Source of the DNA: Clostridium sp. KNHs205
GTDB taxonomy: Bacteria; Bacillota; Clostridia; Lachnospirales; Lachnospiraceae
Direction: 5' to 3'
Assembly (NCBI RefSeq): GCF_000702945.1
Contig: NZ_JNLE01000003.1
Location: 3,891,501-3,955,500 of the forward strand
Length of the DNA stretch: 64,000 bases
In this document: in pieces, positions 45,379 through 54,156 of the stretch
How positions within the stretch are numbered: position 1 is the first letter of the stretch
Layout of the letters: each line of letters opens with the position of its first letter
The notes under the pieces: model-generated
The model's database searches: none
Told to the model about the DNA's origin: nothing
What the model saw: the letters and a program-made list of their open reading frames with translations, nothing else
Program-made: the position numbers and the translations under genes

Positions 45379-46272
45379 TTATTCGCTTATGGAATTATCA
45401 TTCTCTTCCCCCTGGGTTTCACTTTCGATTTCCGGCGGAAATTCAAGCGTTACCTTTCCAAGCTTCGCATTACGGAAATCATCCACCAGGAAACCTGAGG
45501 CTTTTTCAAGATCCAATTCCCCGCCCTTTAATAAACAGGCTCTTTTCTTTGCGATAGCTGTAAGGTTCTCTACTGCATCTTCGCTTTCAGTTATACCATA
45601 TCGCTCTGTTAAGGCACCCTTATAATACGTAGTCAGAAAAGATATAAGATCAAGGCTCATGGAATAGCTGTTTAAGATATCATCTCTTATTGACCCAATT
45701 AAAGCAAGATGAAGACCTACTCTCTGATCCTCAAATTTCGGCCATAAAATACCGGGCGTATCTAAAAGTTCAATGGATTTATTTAATTTAATCCATTGCT
45801 TGCCTTTTGTTACACCGGGTTTATTTCCCGTTTTTGCAGATGCTTTACCTGAGATGCTGTTAATAAAGGTAGATTTTCCCACATTTGGAATACCAACAAC
45901 CATTGCACGCAATGGTCTGTTCAGGATTCCTCTTTTTCTGTCTCGTTCGATTTTAGCTTTACAGGCTGTTATAACGGCATCATTCACCTTTCTGATTCCG
46001 TCTCCCTTTTTGGAATTAACAAGTGCTGCTATATATCCCTGGCTCTCAAAATATTCCTTCCATTTCTGGTTCTGAACATCGTCTGACAAATCATATTTAT
46101 TTAACAGAATAACCCTTGATTTATTACCGGCAATCTGATTAATATCTGGATTTTTACTGCTCAGCGGAATACGTGCATCAACCAGTTCGATGACTACGTC
46201 AATTAGCTTCATATCTTCCTGCATCACACGTTTTGCTTTCGACATGTGACCGGGATACCATTGAAAATGCAT
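45379..46272 (-). CDS. rbgA: Ribosome biogenesis GTPase RbgA (YlqF)
   Basis: 297 residues with circularly permuted GTPase motifs in the order G4 (NKYD near 60), G5, G1 (GIPNVGKSTFINS near 128), G3 (DTPGILW near 174), the mark of the YlqF/YawG family. The N-terminal WYPGHMSKAKR motif is present. Required for late 50S assembly. Its ATG overlaps the lepB stop by one base. Confidence 0.97.
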   Translation of the reverse strand: MHFQWYPGHMSKAKRVMQEDMKLIDVVIELVDARIPLSSKNPDINQIAGNKSRVILLNKYDLSDDVQNQKWKEYFESQGYIAALVNSKKGDGIRKVNDAVITACKAKIERDRKRGILNRPLRAMVVGIPNVGKSTFINSISGKASAKTGNKPGVTKGKQWIKLNKSIELLDTPGILWPKFEDQRVGLHLALIGSIRDDILNSYSMSLDLISFLTTYYKGALTERYGITESEDAVENLTAIAKKRACLLKGGELDLEKASGFLVDDFRNAKLGKVTLEFPPEIESETQGEENDNSISE

Positions 46273-46862
46273 TATTCCTCCTCCTTTACGGTATTTAATT
46301 TATTTATAAAGGCAAAACCATTTTCTCTAATCCAGGCTTTCCCTATAATGTCTCCAGTTACAATGTTTCCTATATTGGCAAAACGGCTGTCTTCACTGTT
46401 ATTTCGGTTATCTCCAAGGACAAAGAATTCATTCTCATCCAGCTTGATTTCTTCCTCCGCCAATCCTGCATTGGTAATAGCCTCCGTTTTAACAGGTTCC
46501 TTAAGTACTGAACCGTCTATATATACTTTTCCGTCAATGATGCGGACGGTTTCACCGGGAAGGCCAATAACCCTTTTGATATTTAAATAGCTATGTTCTT
46601 TATCCGACTGTTTAAATACAATTACGTCAAATCTTTTAGGTTCACTAAATACATAAGCAAATTTATTGATTAATATATTATCCTGATCTTTCAGGGTACT
46701 TTCCATAGACTGACCAGACATTAAGGTCTTTTCCAACGCATAATGGGTAATATAATAAGCCAGTGCTACAACTGCGGCTATCTCAATGAACCATATGAGC
46801 AGAGATATTATTACTTTTTTTATTATCGGGCCCTTGTCCTCTTTTTCAAAATCATATTTCAT
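46272..46862 (-). CDS. lepB: Type I signal peptidase
   Basis: 196 residues. One N-terminal membrane helix (about 15-37), the catalytic Ser in SGQSMEST (about 55) and the catalytic Lys in NIKRVIGLPGE (about 100), then the GDNRNNSEDSR box E. Removes signal peptides outside the membrane. Between rplS and rbgA, the classical order. GAGAGG precedes the ATG. Confidence 0.97.
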   Translation of the reverse strand: MKYDFEKEDKGPIIKKVIISLLIWFIEIAAVVALAYYITHYALEKTLMSGQSMESTLKDQDNILINKFAYVFSEPKRFDVIVFKQSDKEHSYLNIKRVIGLPGETVRIIDGKVYIDGSVLKEPVKTEAITNAGLAEEEIKLDENEFFVLGDNRNNSEDSRFANIGNIVTGDIIGKAWIRENGFAFINKLNTVKEEE

Positions 46863-46978
46863 AGGAACCTCTCTTTTAATATCCGATGTTTAACAATTGG
46901 AAGTTTAATGAAACAGGATAATAAAAGGGACAATACTATAAGTAGTTGTCCCTTCCCGTTTTTTTGGGTTACGTGTTA

Positions 46979-47326
46979 TTATTTTACGATTTCTTTAACT
47001 TTAGCTTTCTTACCTACTCTGCCACGTAAATAATTTAACTTAGCTCTTCTAACCTTACCGTGTCTGATAACTTCGATCTTCTCAACACTAGGGGAATGCA
47101 GGGGCCAAGTCTTCTCAACGCCGATACCGTTAGATGCTTTTCTTACAGTAAATGTCTCTCTGGCTCCACCGTTCTGTCTCTTTAAAACAGTACCTTCGAA
47201 AACCTGTGTTCTTTCACGATTACCTTCTTTAACTTTTGCATATACTTTAACAGTATCGCCTACGTTGAAGTCTGCGATTTCGCTTTTAAGCTGAGCAGCT
47301 TCGATTTCTTTAATAATGTTATTCAT
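46979..47326 (-). CDS. rplS: 50S ribosomal protein L19
   Basis: 115 residues, standard L19 length, with the [20 protein letters not shown] and [40 protein letters not shown] blocks. It sits at the 30S-50S interface. It has its own promoter (47438-47466) and a leader of about 105 nt with ATGGG/CCCAT pairing that may be an L19 autoregulatory leader (inference). AAGGAGG is 7 nt from the ATG. Confidence 0.98.
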   Translation of the reverse strand: MNNIIKEIEAAQLKSEIADFNVGDTVKVYAKVKEGNRERTQVFEGTVLKRQNGGARETFTVRKASNGIGVEKTWPLHSPSVEKIEVIRHGKVRRAKLNYLRGRVGKKAKVKEIVK

Positions 47327-47437
47327 TTATGTGACCTCCTTAAATTCGATGTTCTTAATACCTTGCCTCGGTTAAACAGCTTGTACCTCCTGTTAATGGG
47401 CGTTGTATCAGAGGACCATCCCATCTCACAACAACTT

Positions 47438-47466
47438 ACTATAACATGCTCCACCAGAAAATGCAA
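47438..47466 (-). promoter_or_regulatory. Promoter of rplS
   Basis: TTGCAT (47466-47461), 17-bp spacer, TATAGT (47443-47438). Start expected near 47431. Confidence 0.7.
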
Positions 47467-47600
47467 GTAAATTCTCTTTATTTAAAAGAAGTTTTCTCAT
47501 TTACTAAATGCAGCTGTTTATTCCTGATTCAAACAAATAAAATAACCATATATTATTATGATCTTATGATACTTGTCCAAATATAAACTTGTCCAAGAAT

Positions 47601-47670
47601 AAAAAACAGACACACAGGCAAAGTACAACTTATATGTTTGAATGTACTCCCCTCTACTGCCTGTGTATCT
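47601..47670 (-). ncRNA. Candidate 70-nt small RNA between trmD and rplS
   Basis: From a predicted start near 47670 the transcript folds into AGATACACAGGCA paired with TGCCTGTGTGTCT (13 bp, one G-U), an inner AGTAC/GTACT stem and an unpaired GTAGAGGGG strand, ending in TTTTTT at 47606-47601. Its own promoter lies directly upstream. No frame of useful length is present. It may instead be only the terminator of the rpsP-trmD operon; the dedicated promoter favours a separate RNA. Confidence 0.55.
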
Positions 47671-47676
47671 ATTATG

Positions 47677-47723
47677 ATAATACACTCGACTACCTTGGTA
47701 GTCAATAGACACTTATGTCTATT
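47677..47723 (-). promoter_or_regulatory. Promoter with two abutting perfect dyads
   Basis: TTGACT (47705-47700), 17-bp spacer and TATTAT (47682-47677). The spacer and -35 contain GACTACC-TT-GGTAGTC (47688-47703); directly next to it lies AATAGACA-CTTA-TGTCTATT (47704-47723). Both are exact inverted repeats, so two dimeric regulators or one tetramer could bind. The start would fall at the first base of the hairpin RNA. Confidence 0.65.
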
Positions 47724-47752
47724 TTATGTTTTTATTATATAAATTATAAGCC

Positions 47753-48514
47753 TTATTGATTTATTTTTTTAAGATAAGTTCTATCCTTCTCCGACAAAAT
47801 AGCCTTTTCCATTAAATCCGGACGATTATTAATGGTTCGAAGGAGAGATTGCTGTCTTCTCCACTCTTCAACCTTGCCATGATGACCGGATAACAGCACT
47901 TCAGGTACTTTCCTGCCTTCAAATTCTTCCGGCCTGGTATATTGGGGGTACTCTAACAGGTTATCCTGAAAAGTCTCAAACTCAGCAGAAGTTTCGTTAT
48001 TTAAAACTCCCGGCACCAGTCTGCTGATTGCATCAATCATGACCATAGACGGCAGTTCCCCTCCGGTTAATACATAATCTCCGATGGAAACATTATCTGT
48101 AACGATCATTTCCAGGGCACGTTCATCAATTCCCTCATAATGACCGCAAAGAAAAATTAAATTCTCTTCTTTTGCAAAATCTTCCGCCATAGACTGGTTA
48201 AATACCTTTCCCTGAGGCGTAAGGTATACCACTCTGGGTGTCTTTTCATTTCCGGCAGTCTCATCATTTCCTGCTGCAGCTATCTCTTCCTTCACCGTTC
48301 GATAAGCCCTTACCACCGGACCGGCTGCCATGACCATTCCTGCACCGCCTCCATAAGGATAATCATCTACTCTGTTATGTTTATTTTCCGAAAAATCTCT
48401 GATATCTACCGTATTTAACTTAAGAATACCTTTTTCCACAGCCCGTCCAATTATACTGGCAGACAGACCCTGTCTGATCATCTCCGGAAAAAGGGTCAAT
48501 ACATAAAAATTCAT
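47753..48514 (-). CDS. trmD: tRNA (guanine-N1)-methyltransferase TrmD
   Basis: 253 residues from the ATG at 48512-48514 (AGGAAGG 8 nt upstream). SPOUT trefoil-knot enzyme with LFPEMI, YGGGAGMVM, LCGHYEGIDERA and SIGDYVLTGGELP motifs. Makes m1G37 with SAM, preventing +1 frameshifting. Last gene of rpsP-khpA-rimM-trmD. Confidence 0.97.
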   Translation of the reverse strand: MNFYVLTLFPEMIRQGLSASIIGRAVEKGILKLNTVDIRDFSENKHNRVDDYPYGGGAGMVMAAGPVVRAYRTVKEEIAAAGNDETAGNEKTPRVVYLTPQGKVFNQSMAEDFAKEENLIFLCGHYEGIDERALEMIVTDNVSIGDYVLTGGELPSMVMIDAISRLVPGVLNNETSAEFETFQDNLLEYPQYTRPEEFEGRKVPEVLLSGHHGKVEEWRRQQSLLRTINNRPDLMEKAILSEKDRTYLKKINQ

Positions 48515-48580
48515 GTGATAAACCTTCCTGCTTCTATTTTCCAACCTGTTTTCTTATTGTCTTTCCATCACAAAATTATT

Positions 48581-49087
48581 TTATATTAATCCAGGCATTA
48601 AATGTACCAATATCTTTTTATTTTCTACATCGACATCAATAATACATTCTTTAATGGATGGCAGAAGAATCTCTTTCTTTTCTTTGGTGGTAACTACATA
48701 GACATCATTTGCACCGGTAGACAGCACATCTGTTAAAACACCAAGTTCTTCACCTTCTTCGGTAACAACAACCGAATCCAGAATATCACAGATAAAGAAT
48801 TCATTCTCCTGTAATTTCACTGCATTTTCCCTTGTAACCAATAAATCGCAGCCTTTGTATTTCTCTATATCATTTATATTATCAATTCCCTTAAACTTCA
48901 GGATAGCCCACTGTTTAAAAAATTTGACCCCTGCAATTTCAAGTTCCTTATATTCCTTTTTAGTATCCAAAAACACCTGTTTTAATTGCTTAAAACGCTC
49001 CATATCATCCGTAGTAGGAAATACTTTCACTTCACCTTTAATTCCATGGGTAGATGATATTACCCCAACTCTTAAATAATCTTCCAT
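48581..49087 (-). CDS. rimM: 16S rRNA processing protein RimM
   Basis: 168 residues: N-terminal RimM domain ([18 protein letters not shown]) and a C-terminal PRC-barrel ([17 protein letters not shown]...[14 protein letters not shown]). Assists 30S head maturation with S19. AAGGAG is 6 nt from the ATG. Confidence 0.96.
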   Translation of the reverse strand: MEDYLRVGVISSTHGIKGEVKVFPTTDDMERFKQLKQVFLDTKKEYKELEIAGVKFFKQWAILKFKGIDNINDIEKYKGCDLLVTRENAVKLQENEFFICDILDSVVVTEEGEELGVLTDVLSTGANDVYVVTTKEKKEILLPSIKECIIDVDVENKKILVHLMPGLI

Positions 49088-49261
49088 TGATACTCCTTAT
49101 CAATTATACTGCAACCATTATTTATGTATATTCTATACTAAAATCCTGCTGTTATCCCAGACAAGCCAGCTTCTTTGCAATAACAGTTCATATTTTCTTT
49201 GTAATAATAACATTTTTTAATAAAATAAGAACCCTTGCAAGTAAGGGATAAGGAAAGAATT

Positions 49262-49286
49262 CTCCGGAAAAATTTATTTTCCAGAG
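49262..49286 (-). terminator. Hairpin between khpA and rimM
   Basis: CTCCGGAAAA (49262-49271) and TTTTCCAGAG (49277-49286) pair with one G-U. The T tract after it is weak, so it may be a processing or partial termination site in the 250-bp gap. Confidence 0.4.
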
Positions 49287-49338
49287 CTTTTCTTTCTACC
49301 ACCTAATCCAGACAGGGTCCTTTAAGGCATAAATATTA

Positions 49339-49569
49339 TTATTGAAGAATTTCAACAACTACCTTTTTATCATCCTTTGCAGCTGCTGCTTTTACAACGG
49401 TACGAATGGATTTTGCTATTCGGCCTTGTTTGCCGATGACCTTCCCCATGTCCTCAGGTGCAACCTTTAACTCCACAATAATGGACTGGTCGGTTTCCTT
49501 TTCTGTTACAACAACTTCTTCAGGGTGATCAACGAGTGATGTAGCAATTACTTTAACTAATTCTTTCAT
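49339..49569 (-). CDS. khpA: KH domain RNA-binding protein KhpA
   Basis: 76 residues, a single KH domain with the GxxG-type loop VIGKQGRIAKSIRTVV. Usual position between rpsP and rimM. KhpA forms a complex with KhpB (Jag/EloR) and binds RNA in elongation control. GGAGG precedes the ATG. Confidence 0.95.
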   Translation of the reverse strand: MKELVKVIATSLVDHPEEVVVTEKETDQSIIVELKVAPEDMGKVIGKQGRIAKSIRTVVKAAAAKDDKKVVVEILQ

Positions 49570-49664
49570 TACCCTACACCTCCAATGGAATGTGACAACT
49601 ATTATACCATAAATCGGAATTTACGGCAATATGCCATCATCCCCAAAAAATGTTAAACAGAAAA

Positions 49665-49910
49665 TTATTTTGTAATTCCTGCTTTTCTAAATAAATCACC
49701 AACTGTTTCAGTAGGCTGAGCACCATTCTGTAACCACTTCTTAGCTGCTTCTTCGTTTACTTTGAAAGCGTTGGGTTCTTTAGTAGGATCATAAGTACCG
49801 ATTTCCTCGATAAATCTTCCATCTCTAGGTGATCTGGAATCTGAAACAACGATTCTATAGAAAGGAGCCTTTTTCTGTCCCATTCTTCTTAATCTGATTT
49901 TTACTGCCAT
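49665..49910 (-). CDS. rpsP: 30S ribosomal protein S16
   Basis: 81 residues starting [28 protein letters not shown] (first block [15 protein letters not shown]), full length for S16. AAGGAGGTG precedes the ATG. Heads the khpA-rimM-trmD group, 67 bp after ffh. Confidence 0.98.
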   Translation of the reverse strand: MAVKIRLRRMGQKKAPFYRIVVSDSRSPRDGRFIEEIGTYDPTKEPNAFKVNEEAAKKWLQNGAQPTETVGDLFRKAGITK

Positions 49911-49977
49911 GTAATTTCACCTCCTTGAAATTTTAAATATATATTATTGAAAAGTTATAAGTTTATAACCTGACAAT

Positions 49978-51327
49978 CTAGAATCCGAAAGGCAGTTTGA
50001 ACTTGCCTTTTTTCATGCCCTTAGAGCCCATCATTCCTGACATTTGCTTCATCATCTTTTTGGACTGTTCAAAGCCTTTCACCAACCTGTTTACTTCACT
50101 GATGTCAACACCGGCTCCCATTGCAATCCTTTTCTTTCTGGAAGGATTTAAAATATCCGGATTGGCTCTCTCTGCCTTTGTCATGGAATAGATAATTGCT
50201 TCCACACCACTTAAAGCATTTTCGTCAAAATCCAGATCTTTCATCTGGCTGCCACCCATACCGGGCATCATTTTAAGGATATCTCCGATACCGCCCATTT
50301 TCTTAATCTGCTGCATCTGTTCCAGATAATCATTAAAATCGAACTCAGCCTTCTTGATCTTCTTCTCAAGCTGCTTAGCCTTTTCTTCATCAAAATCTGC
50401 CTGCGCTTTGTCTATAAGGGTCAGTATATCACCCATACCAAGTATACGGGAAGCCATTCGGTCAGGGTAAAACTGCTCTAAATCTGATAATTTCTCACCC
50501 ATACCTGCATACAGGATAGGACGGCCGGTTACTGCTCTGATGGATAGAGCCGCACCACCTCTGGTATCACCATCAAGCTTTGTTAAAATAACACCGTCAA
50601 TTCCAATCTTACTCTGGAAATGCTCCGCAACATTTACGGCATCCTGTCCAGTCATGGAATCTACAACCAGGATAGTCTGGTGAACCTGTATGTTCTCTTT
50701 AATTTCAATTAGCTCATTCATCATGTCTTCATCTATATGAAGACGTCCTGCGGTATCTAATATCACCACATTCATGCTGTTGTCTTTGGCATGTTCAATA
50801 GCAGCTTTGGCTATATTAACGGGTTTATGCTTATTTCCCATGGAGAATACAGGCACTCCCTGTTTATCCCCGTTAATCTGCAGCTGTTCAATAGCAGCCG
50901 GACGGTATATATCACAGGCAACCAGTAAAGGCCGCTTGCCCTTTGCCTTGAATTTACCGGCAAGTTTTGCTGTAGTAGTTGTTTTACCGGCACCCTGTAA
51001 ACCGCACATAAGGATAATGGTCATTTCATTTCCGGGCCTAAAGGCTATTTCTGTAGTCTCTGAACCCATGAGATTTACCATCTCTTCATTAACAATCTTT
51101 ATTACCATCTGGCCAGGAGTAAGGCTTGTCATAACATCCTGTCCAACGGCCCGTTCCTGCACATTCTTAATAAAATTCTTAACTACCTTGAAGTTAACAT
51201 CTGCCTCTAAAAGAGCCATCTTAACTTCCTTCAGTGCTGTGGCTACATCCGCTTCTGTCAGGCGGCCTTTGCCTCTTAAGTTCTTAAATACATTTTGCAG
51301 TTTTTCAGAAAGGCTGTCAAATGCCAT
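49978..51327 (-). CDS. ffh: Signal recognition particle GTPase Ffh
   Basis: 449 residues from the ATG at 51325-51327 (GGAGG 6 nt upstream). N domain (1-85), G domain with GLQGAGKTTTTAKLA near 105, DTAGR and TKLDGD, and a Met-rich M domain ending KQMSGMMGSKGMKKGK. Binds signal sequences and 4.5S RNA. Cotranscribed with ylxM upstream. Confidence 0.98.
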   Translation of the reverse strand: MAFDSLSEKLQNVFKNLRGKGRLTEADVATALKEVKMALLEADVNFKVVKNFIKNVQERAVGQDVMTSLTPGQMVIKIVNEEMVNLMGSETTEIAFRPGNEMTIILMCGLQGAGKTTTTAKLAGKFKAKGKRPLLVACDIYRPAAIEQLQINGDKQGVPVFSMGNKHKPVNIAKAAIEHAKDNSMNVVILDTAGRLHIDEDMMNELIEIKENIQVHQTILVVDSMTGQDAVNVAEHFQSKIGIDGVILTKLDGDTRGGAALSIRAVTGRPILYAGMGEKLSDLEQFYPDRMASRILGMGDILTLIDKAQADFDEEKAKQLEKKIKKAEFDFNDYLEQMQQIKKMGGIGDILKMMPGMGGSQMKDLDFDENALSGVEAIIYSMTKAERANPDILNPSRKKRIAMGAGVDISEVNRLVKGFEQSKKMMKQMSGMMGSKGMKKGKFKLPFGF

Positions 51328-51393
51328 CGGATACCTCCTGCCCATTATTATCTATCTTTTATCTAAATTTGTCTGTTAATTTACGTATATTAG

Positions 51394-51765
51394 TTATAAT
51401 TCATTAACCATCTTCCGTGACAGGCTTATAATGTTATCCAAATCTTCGTCTTTGTACTCATCCTTTAACCGGCACGCAAGCAAATGGATTTCTTCTGCTA
51501 TCTGCCTGGTGGACTCGAACTTACGGGCGAGACCCAGTTTCTTCTCACAATCGTTTAATTGCTTTGAACCTCTCTTAACAATATCATATACGCCTTGTCT
51601 GCTGATTCCCTGCAAAGCGGCAATCTCTCCTAATGAAAGATCATTGAGTATATAATCTTCAAAAATCTGTTTGTTATGGTCCTTTAAAAGTTCTCCATAA
51701 AAGTCAAACAGGAGAGATAAATATACCTTTTCCTGAAGTTTTTGATTGATTTCAGCGCTTTCCAT
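51394..51765 (-). CDS. ylxM: YlxM (UPF0122) putative DNA-binding protein
   Basis: 123 residues. Sigma-70 region 4-like helix-turn-helix LSLGEIAALQGISRQGVYDIVKRGSKQL in the first half and a helical C-terminal tail. The family precedes ffh or ftsY in Firmicutes and is thought to modulate SRP GTPase or expression. Its start lies directly behind a long inverted repeat; the ribosome site AGGTGG is part of the right arm. Confidence 0.95.
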   Translation of the reverse strand: MESAEINQKLQEKVYLSLLFDFYGELLKDHNKQIFEDYILNDLSLGEIAALQGISRQGVYDIVKRGSKQLNDCEKKLGLARKFESTRQIAEEIHLLACRLKDEYKDEDLDNIISLSRKMVNEL

Positions 51766-51771
51766 AAAAAC

Positions 51772-51804
51772 ACCACCTGTAAAGTAATTTTCTTTACAGG
51801 TGGT
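51772..51804. promoter_or_regulatory. 13-bp perfect inverted repeat at the ylxM-ffh transcription start
   Basis: ACCACCTGTAAAG and CTTTACAGGTGGT separated by 7 bp (20 bp centre to centre), abutting the -10 box. The predicted start (about 51798) lies inside the upstream arm, so the RNA would not carry the full hairpin; a DNA operator is the better reading. An RNA hairpin hiding the AGGTGG ribosome site is the alternative if transcription starts earlier. Confidence 0.7.
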
Positions 51805-51833
51805 AGTATATATGATTACAGAGGGTTTGTCAA
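51805..51833 (-). promoter_or_regulatory. Sigma-A promoter of ylxM-ffh
   Basis: TTGACA (51833-51828), 17-bp spacer, TATACT (51810-51805). The -35 box overlaps the stop codon of the upstream hydrolase gene. Confidence 0.88.
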
Positions 51834-52543
51834 GGTTTTTTTGCTAAAAAATCAACTATTGCTTGTACAGTCTCTATCTGCTGTTCTTCATCGCTGATAG
51901 AAGCTGTTCCATCTCCTTTTTGAAAACCATAATTTCCAAATTGAGCATGGTTTCCGCCCTGAATTTCAACTAACCCTGTTAGTCCTTTCAGTTTATCCCT
52001 GTTAAGAACCTTATCTTCGCTTCCATAGATTATAACAGCCGGAATATCAGACTTATTCACAGGATAGGCTGCTAACAGTATGAGACCGGCTACCTCTTCT
52101 GAATGTTCTACAGCATAACTGCTTGCCATTGCCCCCCCCAGGGAATGACCACCCATATACCAGCTGGTGATCTCCGGAAATTGTTCTATTATTCCGTCAG
52201 CAGCATTTACATCAAATACCGCCAGATGAAAAGGCATCTTTATCAATACACAGGTGATGCCTTCGCCGGAAAGTCTGTTCAAAATCGGGGCATAAGCAGT
52301 TTCCTCCACTTTCCCGCCGGGATAGAAAATCAATCCTTTGTTCTTATTCTTGTCAGGCTCAGGGTAAAAGACTGTGTAGTCTTTTCCAACTTCAATGCTT
52401 TCAGAATAAGTACTGTAAATATCCTCTGCTGTTGCATCAGCCTTATAATATTGCAGGACATAGATTAAAAAGGTACCTGCAAGTATTAATAAAATAGCAG
52501 CAAGAATAATTAAAACTCTAGTGATAATTTTCTTTTTCTTCAT
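51830..52543 (-). CDS. Membrane-anchored alpha/beta hydrolase
   Basis: 237 residues. An N-terminal membrane helix (about 8-30) is followed by a small alpha/beta hydrolase domain with oxyanion segment GLIFYPGGKVE, nucleophile GHSLGGAMA, acid YGSEDKV and catalytic His in GGNHAQFG. The fold type is that of DUF/abhydrolase_5-like lipase or esterase proteins acting outside the membrane. Substrate unknown. A run of short repeats lies upstream. Confidence 0.88.
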   Translation of the reverse strand: MKKKKIITRVLIILAAILLILAGTFLIYVLQYYKADATAEDIYSTYSESIEVGKDYTVFYPEPDKNKNKGLIFYPGGKVEETAYAPILNRLSGEGITCVLIKMPFHLAVFDVNAADGIIEQFPEITSWYMGGHSLGGAMASSYAVEHSEEVAGLILLAAYPVNKSDIPAVIIYGSEDKVLNRDKLKGLTGLVEIQGGNHAQFGNYGFQKGDGTASISDEEQQIETVQAIVDFLAKKP

Positions 52544-52559
52544 AAAGTTTCCTTATTTA

Positions 52560-52740
52560 TTTTGATGTTTCATTTTGGTATTTCATTTTGATGTTCATCC
52601 TGATATTTCATTTTATTGTTCGTTTTGAGGTTTTATTTGATGTTTTATTTGATGTTCGTTTTGATGTTTCGTTTGATGTTTCGTTTTTGATGTTCGTTTG
52701 ATGTTTAATTTTTGATGTTTTTTTCAATGTTTTATTCATA
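52560..52740. repeat. Short-period degenerate tandem repeats upstream of the hydrolase gene
   Basis: About fourteen units of roughly 12-14 bp, consensus TTTGATGTTTCGT with TTTGATGTTTTAT and TTGATGTTCGT variants, filling most of the gap between the acetyltransferase and hydrolase genes. The most regular part is about 52630-52720. No reading frame of note. Confidence 0.85.
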
Positions 52741-52756
52741 TGCTTTATAATATGCA

Positions 52757-53356
52757 TTAAATATTAATAACATCAACACTGATATTTTGTAAAACCCTAT
52801 TAACCTCTTCCTTTGGCAGATCATATGGCTTTATGACAGCTTCCGGTTCTCCTTCTGCTTCTCTTAAATGCTTCTCCATTACCAGTAGGTCTCTCCAGGC
52901 ACCGAATTTATATGCTGTTTTTTCATAGATACCGATTTCTTTAAAGCCGAATTTTTTATGAAGTGCTACACTTCCGGTATTTGGGACACAAATTACAGAA
53001 TAGACCGTATAAAGTCCCTGTGCTTTTGCAAGTTGAAAAAGTGCATTGTAAAGTGCCGTTCCAATACCCTTTTTATGATAGGTATCCTTAATATATACGG
53101 AGCATTCACAGTCCCAGTTGTAAGCGGCCCTTTCTCTGTAAAGGGAACAGTAAGCATAGCCTGCTATTTCACCATCCACCGTATATACTAACCACGGATA
53201 GGTACTTGTTATTTTTCTGATTCTTTCTTTAAAATTGTCTAAGGGAACTGTTGTATATTCGAAGGAAACTACTGTATTTAGGATATAAGGTTCATAAATA
53301 GCGTATATTTCTTCGGCATCATCCAGGGTAGCCATGCGTATTTCTGTCTTGCTCAT
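52757..53356 (-). CDS. GNAT acetyltransferase of the phosphinothricin acetyltransferase type
   Basis: 199 residues. The N-terminal IRMATLDDAEEIYAIYEPYI and the NTVVSFEYTTVPLDNFKERI block, the acetyl-CoA loop YHKKGIGTALYNALF and the tail LHKKFGFKEIGIYEKTAYKFGAWRDLLVMEK are hallmarks of the Pat/YwnH group, which acetylates phosphinothricin, methionine sulfoximine or related amino acids. True substrate unknown. A 20-residue C-terminal tail extends past the fold. Confidence 0.88.
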   Translation of the reverse strand: MSKTEIRMATLDDAEEIYAIYEPYILNTVVSFEYTTVPLDNFKERIRKITSTYPWLVYTVDGEIAGYAYCSLYRERAAYNWDCECSVYIKDTYHKKGIGTALYNALFQLAKAQGLYTVYSVICVPNTGSVALHKKFGFKEIGIYEKTAYKFGAWRDLLVMEKHLREAEGEPEAVIKPYDLPKEEVNRVLQNISVDVINI

Positions 53357-53442
53357 AATGTTCGACCTTTCTGCTTCTGTTAATTTGCAATATCATTAAT
53401 ATTAATTGAGCTGGTAAAGAGGTTGAATAAACTTTATTAGTC

Positions 53443-54156
53443 TTATACATGTGTAAATAAAAAGGTACCGATTCCTACTGCTATGGTTATGTTTAAGGAG
53501 TCCACCTCCGGCGACTGGGGAATACAAACGCTTGTCCCTGCTGTCAGATAGGAATCATCCAGCCCTGTTGCTTCATTACCAAAGACCAGTGAAAACAATT
53601 CAGCTTTCGGGCAGTTCTGTATCTCCAGGGTATTTTCACCATTTAACATAAAGGTGAACACCTCTTGTTTCTTGTTAAGCTTCCGATACTCTTCGAAAGA
53701 GGAAAACAACTGGACTCTCATTTTGAATAAGGCACCCATAGAAGCCCGAATAACCTTTGGATTAAATATATCCGCGCAGGGAGTTATAATCGCCATGTCC
53801 TTTATTCCAAGTCCTAAGGCTGTTCTTAAAATAGTACCCAGATTTCCCATATTACTTGGGTTGACAAGCACTATATGGGAAGCATCACTGTTCAGGGTAT
53901 CCTCATACTTATTAAATACACCTATGACGTAACAATTTTCTTTGTCACTAACCTTTGAAAAAAGCTTATCGTCTTTTAACACCGGTATATTATTCTCTTT
54001 ACAGGTATTCCTGATCTTCTCCTCATCAGTATACTGAGAATGGATATATACACCTGTAATGTTTTCTTTTTTTCCTGCTATTAGCTCATAGGTAGGAAAA
54101 GCACCCAGAGCATAGGAATAAGCAGCTCCTTTTTTATATGGCTTTATCGCTTCCAT
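53443..54156 (-). CDS. TrmH/SpoU-family RNA 2'-O-methyltransferase
   Basis: 237 residues. A short N-terminal substrate-binding region and a SPOUT domain with VLVNPSNMGNLGTILRTALGLGI (motif 1), SLVFGNEATGLDDS (motif 2) and SPEVDSLNITIAVGIGTFLF (motif 3, with the Asn-Ile-x-x-Ala variation DSLNITIAV). Target RNA unknown. It stands alone. Confidence 0.9.
   Translation of the reverse strand: MEAIKPYKKGAAYSYALGAFPTYELIAGKKENITGVYIHSQYTDEEKIRNTCKENNIPVLKDDKLFSKVSDKENCYVIGVFNKYEDTLNSDASHIVLVNPSNMGNLGTILRTALGLGIKDMAIITPCADIFNPKVIRASMGALFKMRVQLFSSFEEYRKLNKKQEVFTFMLNGENTLEIQNCPKAELFSLVFGNEATGLDDSYLTAGTSVCIPQSPEVDSLNITIAVGIGTFLFTHV

Noticed and set aside
50774..51379. 201-codon plus-strand frame opposite ffh
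   Set aside because: Shadow of the conserved ffh coding sequence.
52560..52740. Possible CRISPR array or coding repeat
   Set aside because: Period of 12-14 bp is too short, no spacers, and no frame stays open with a start site.
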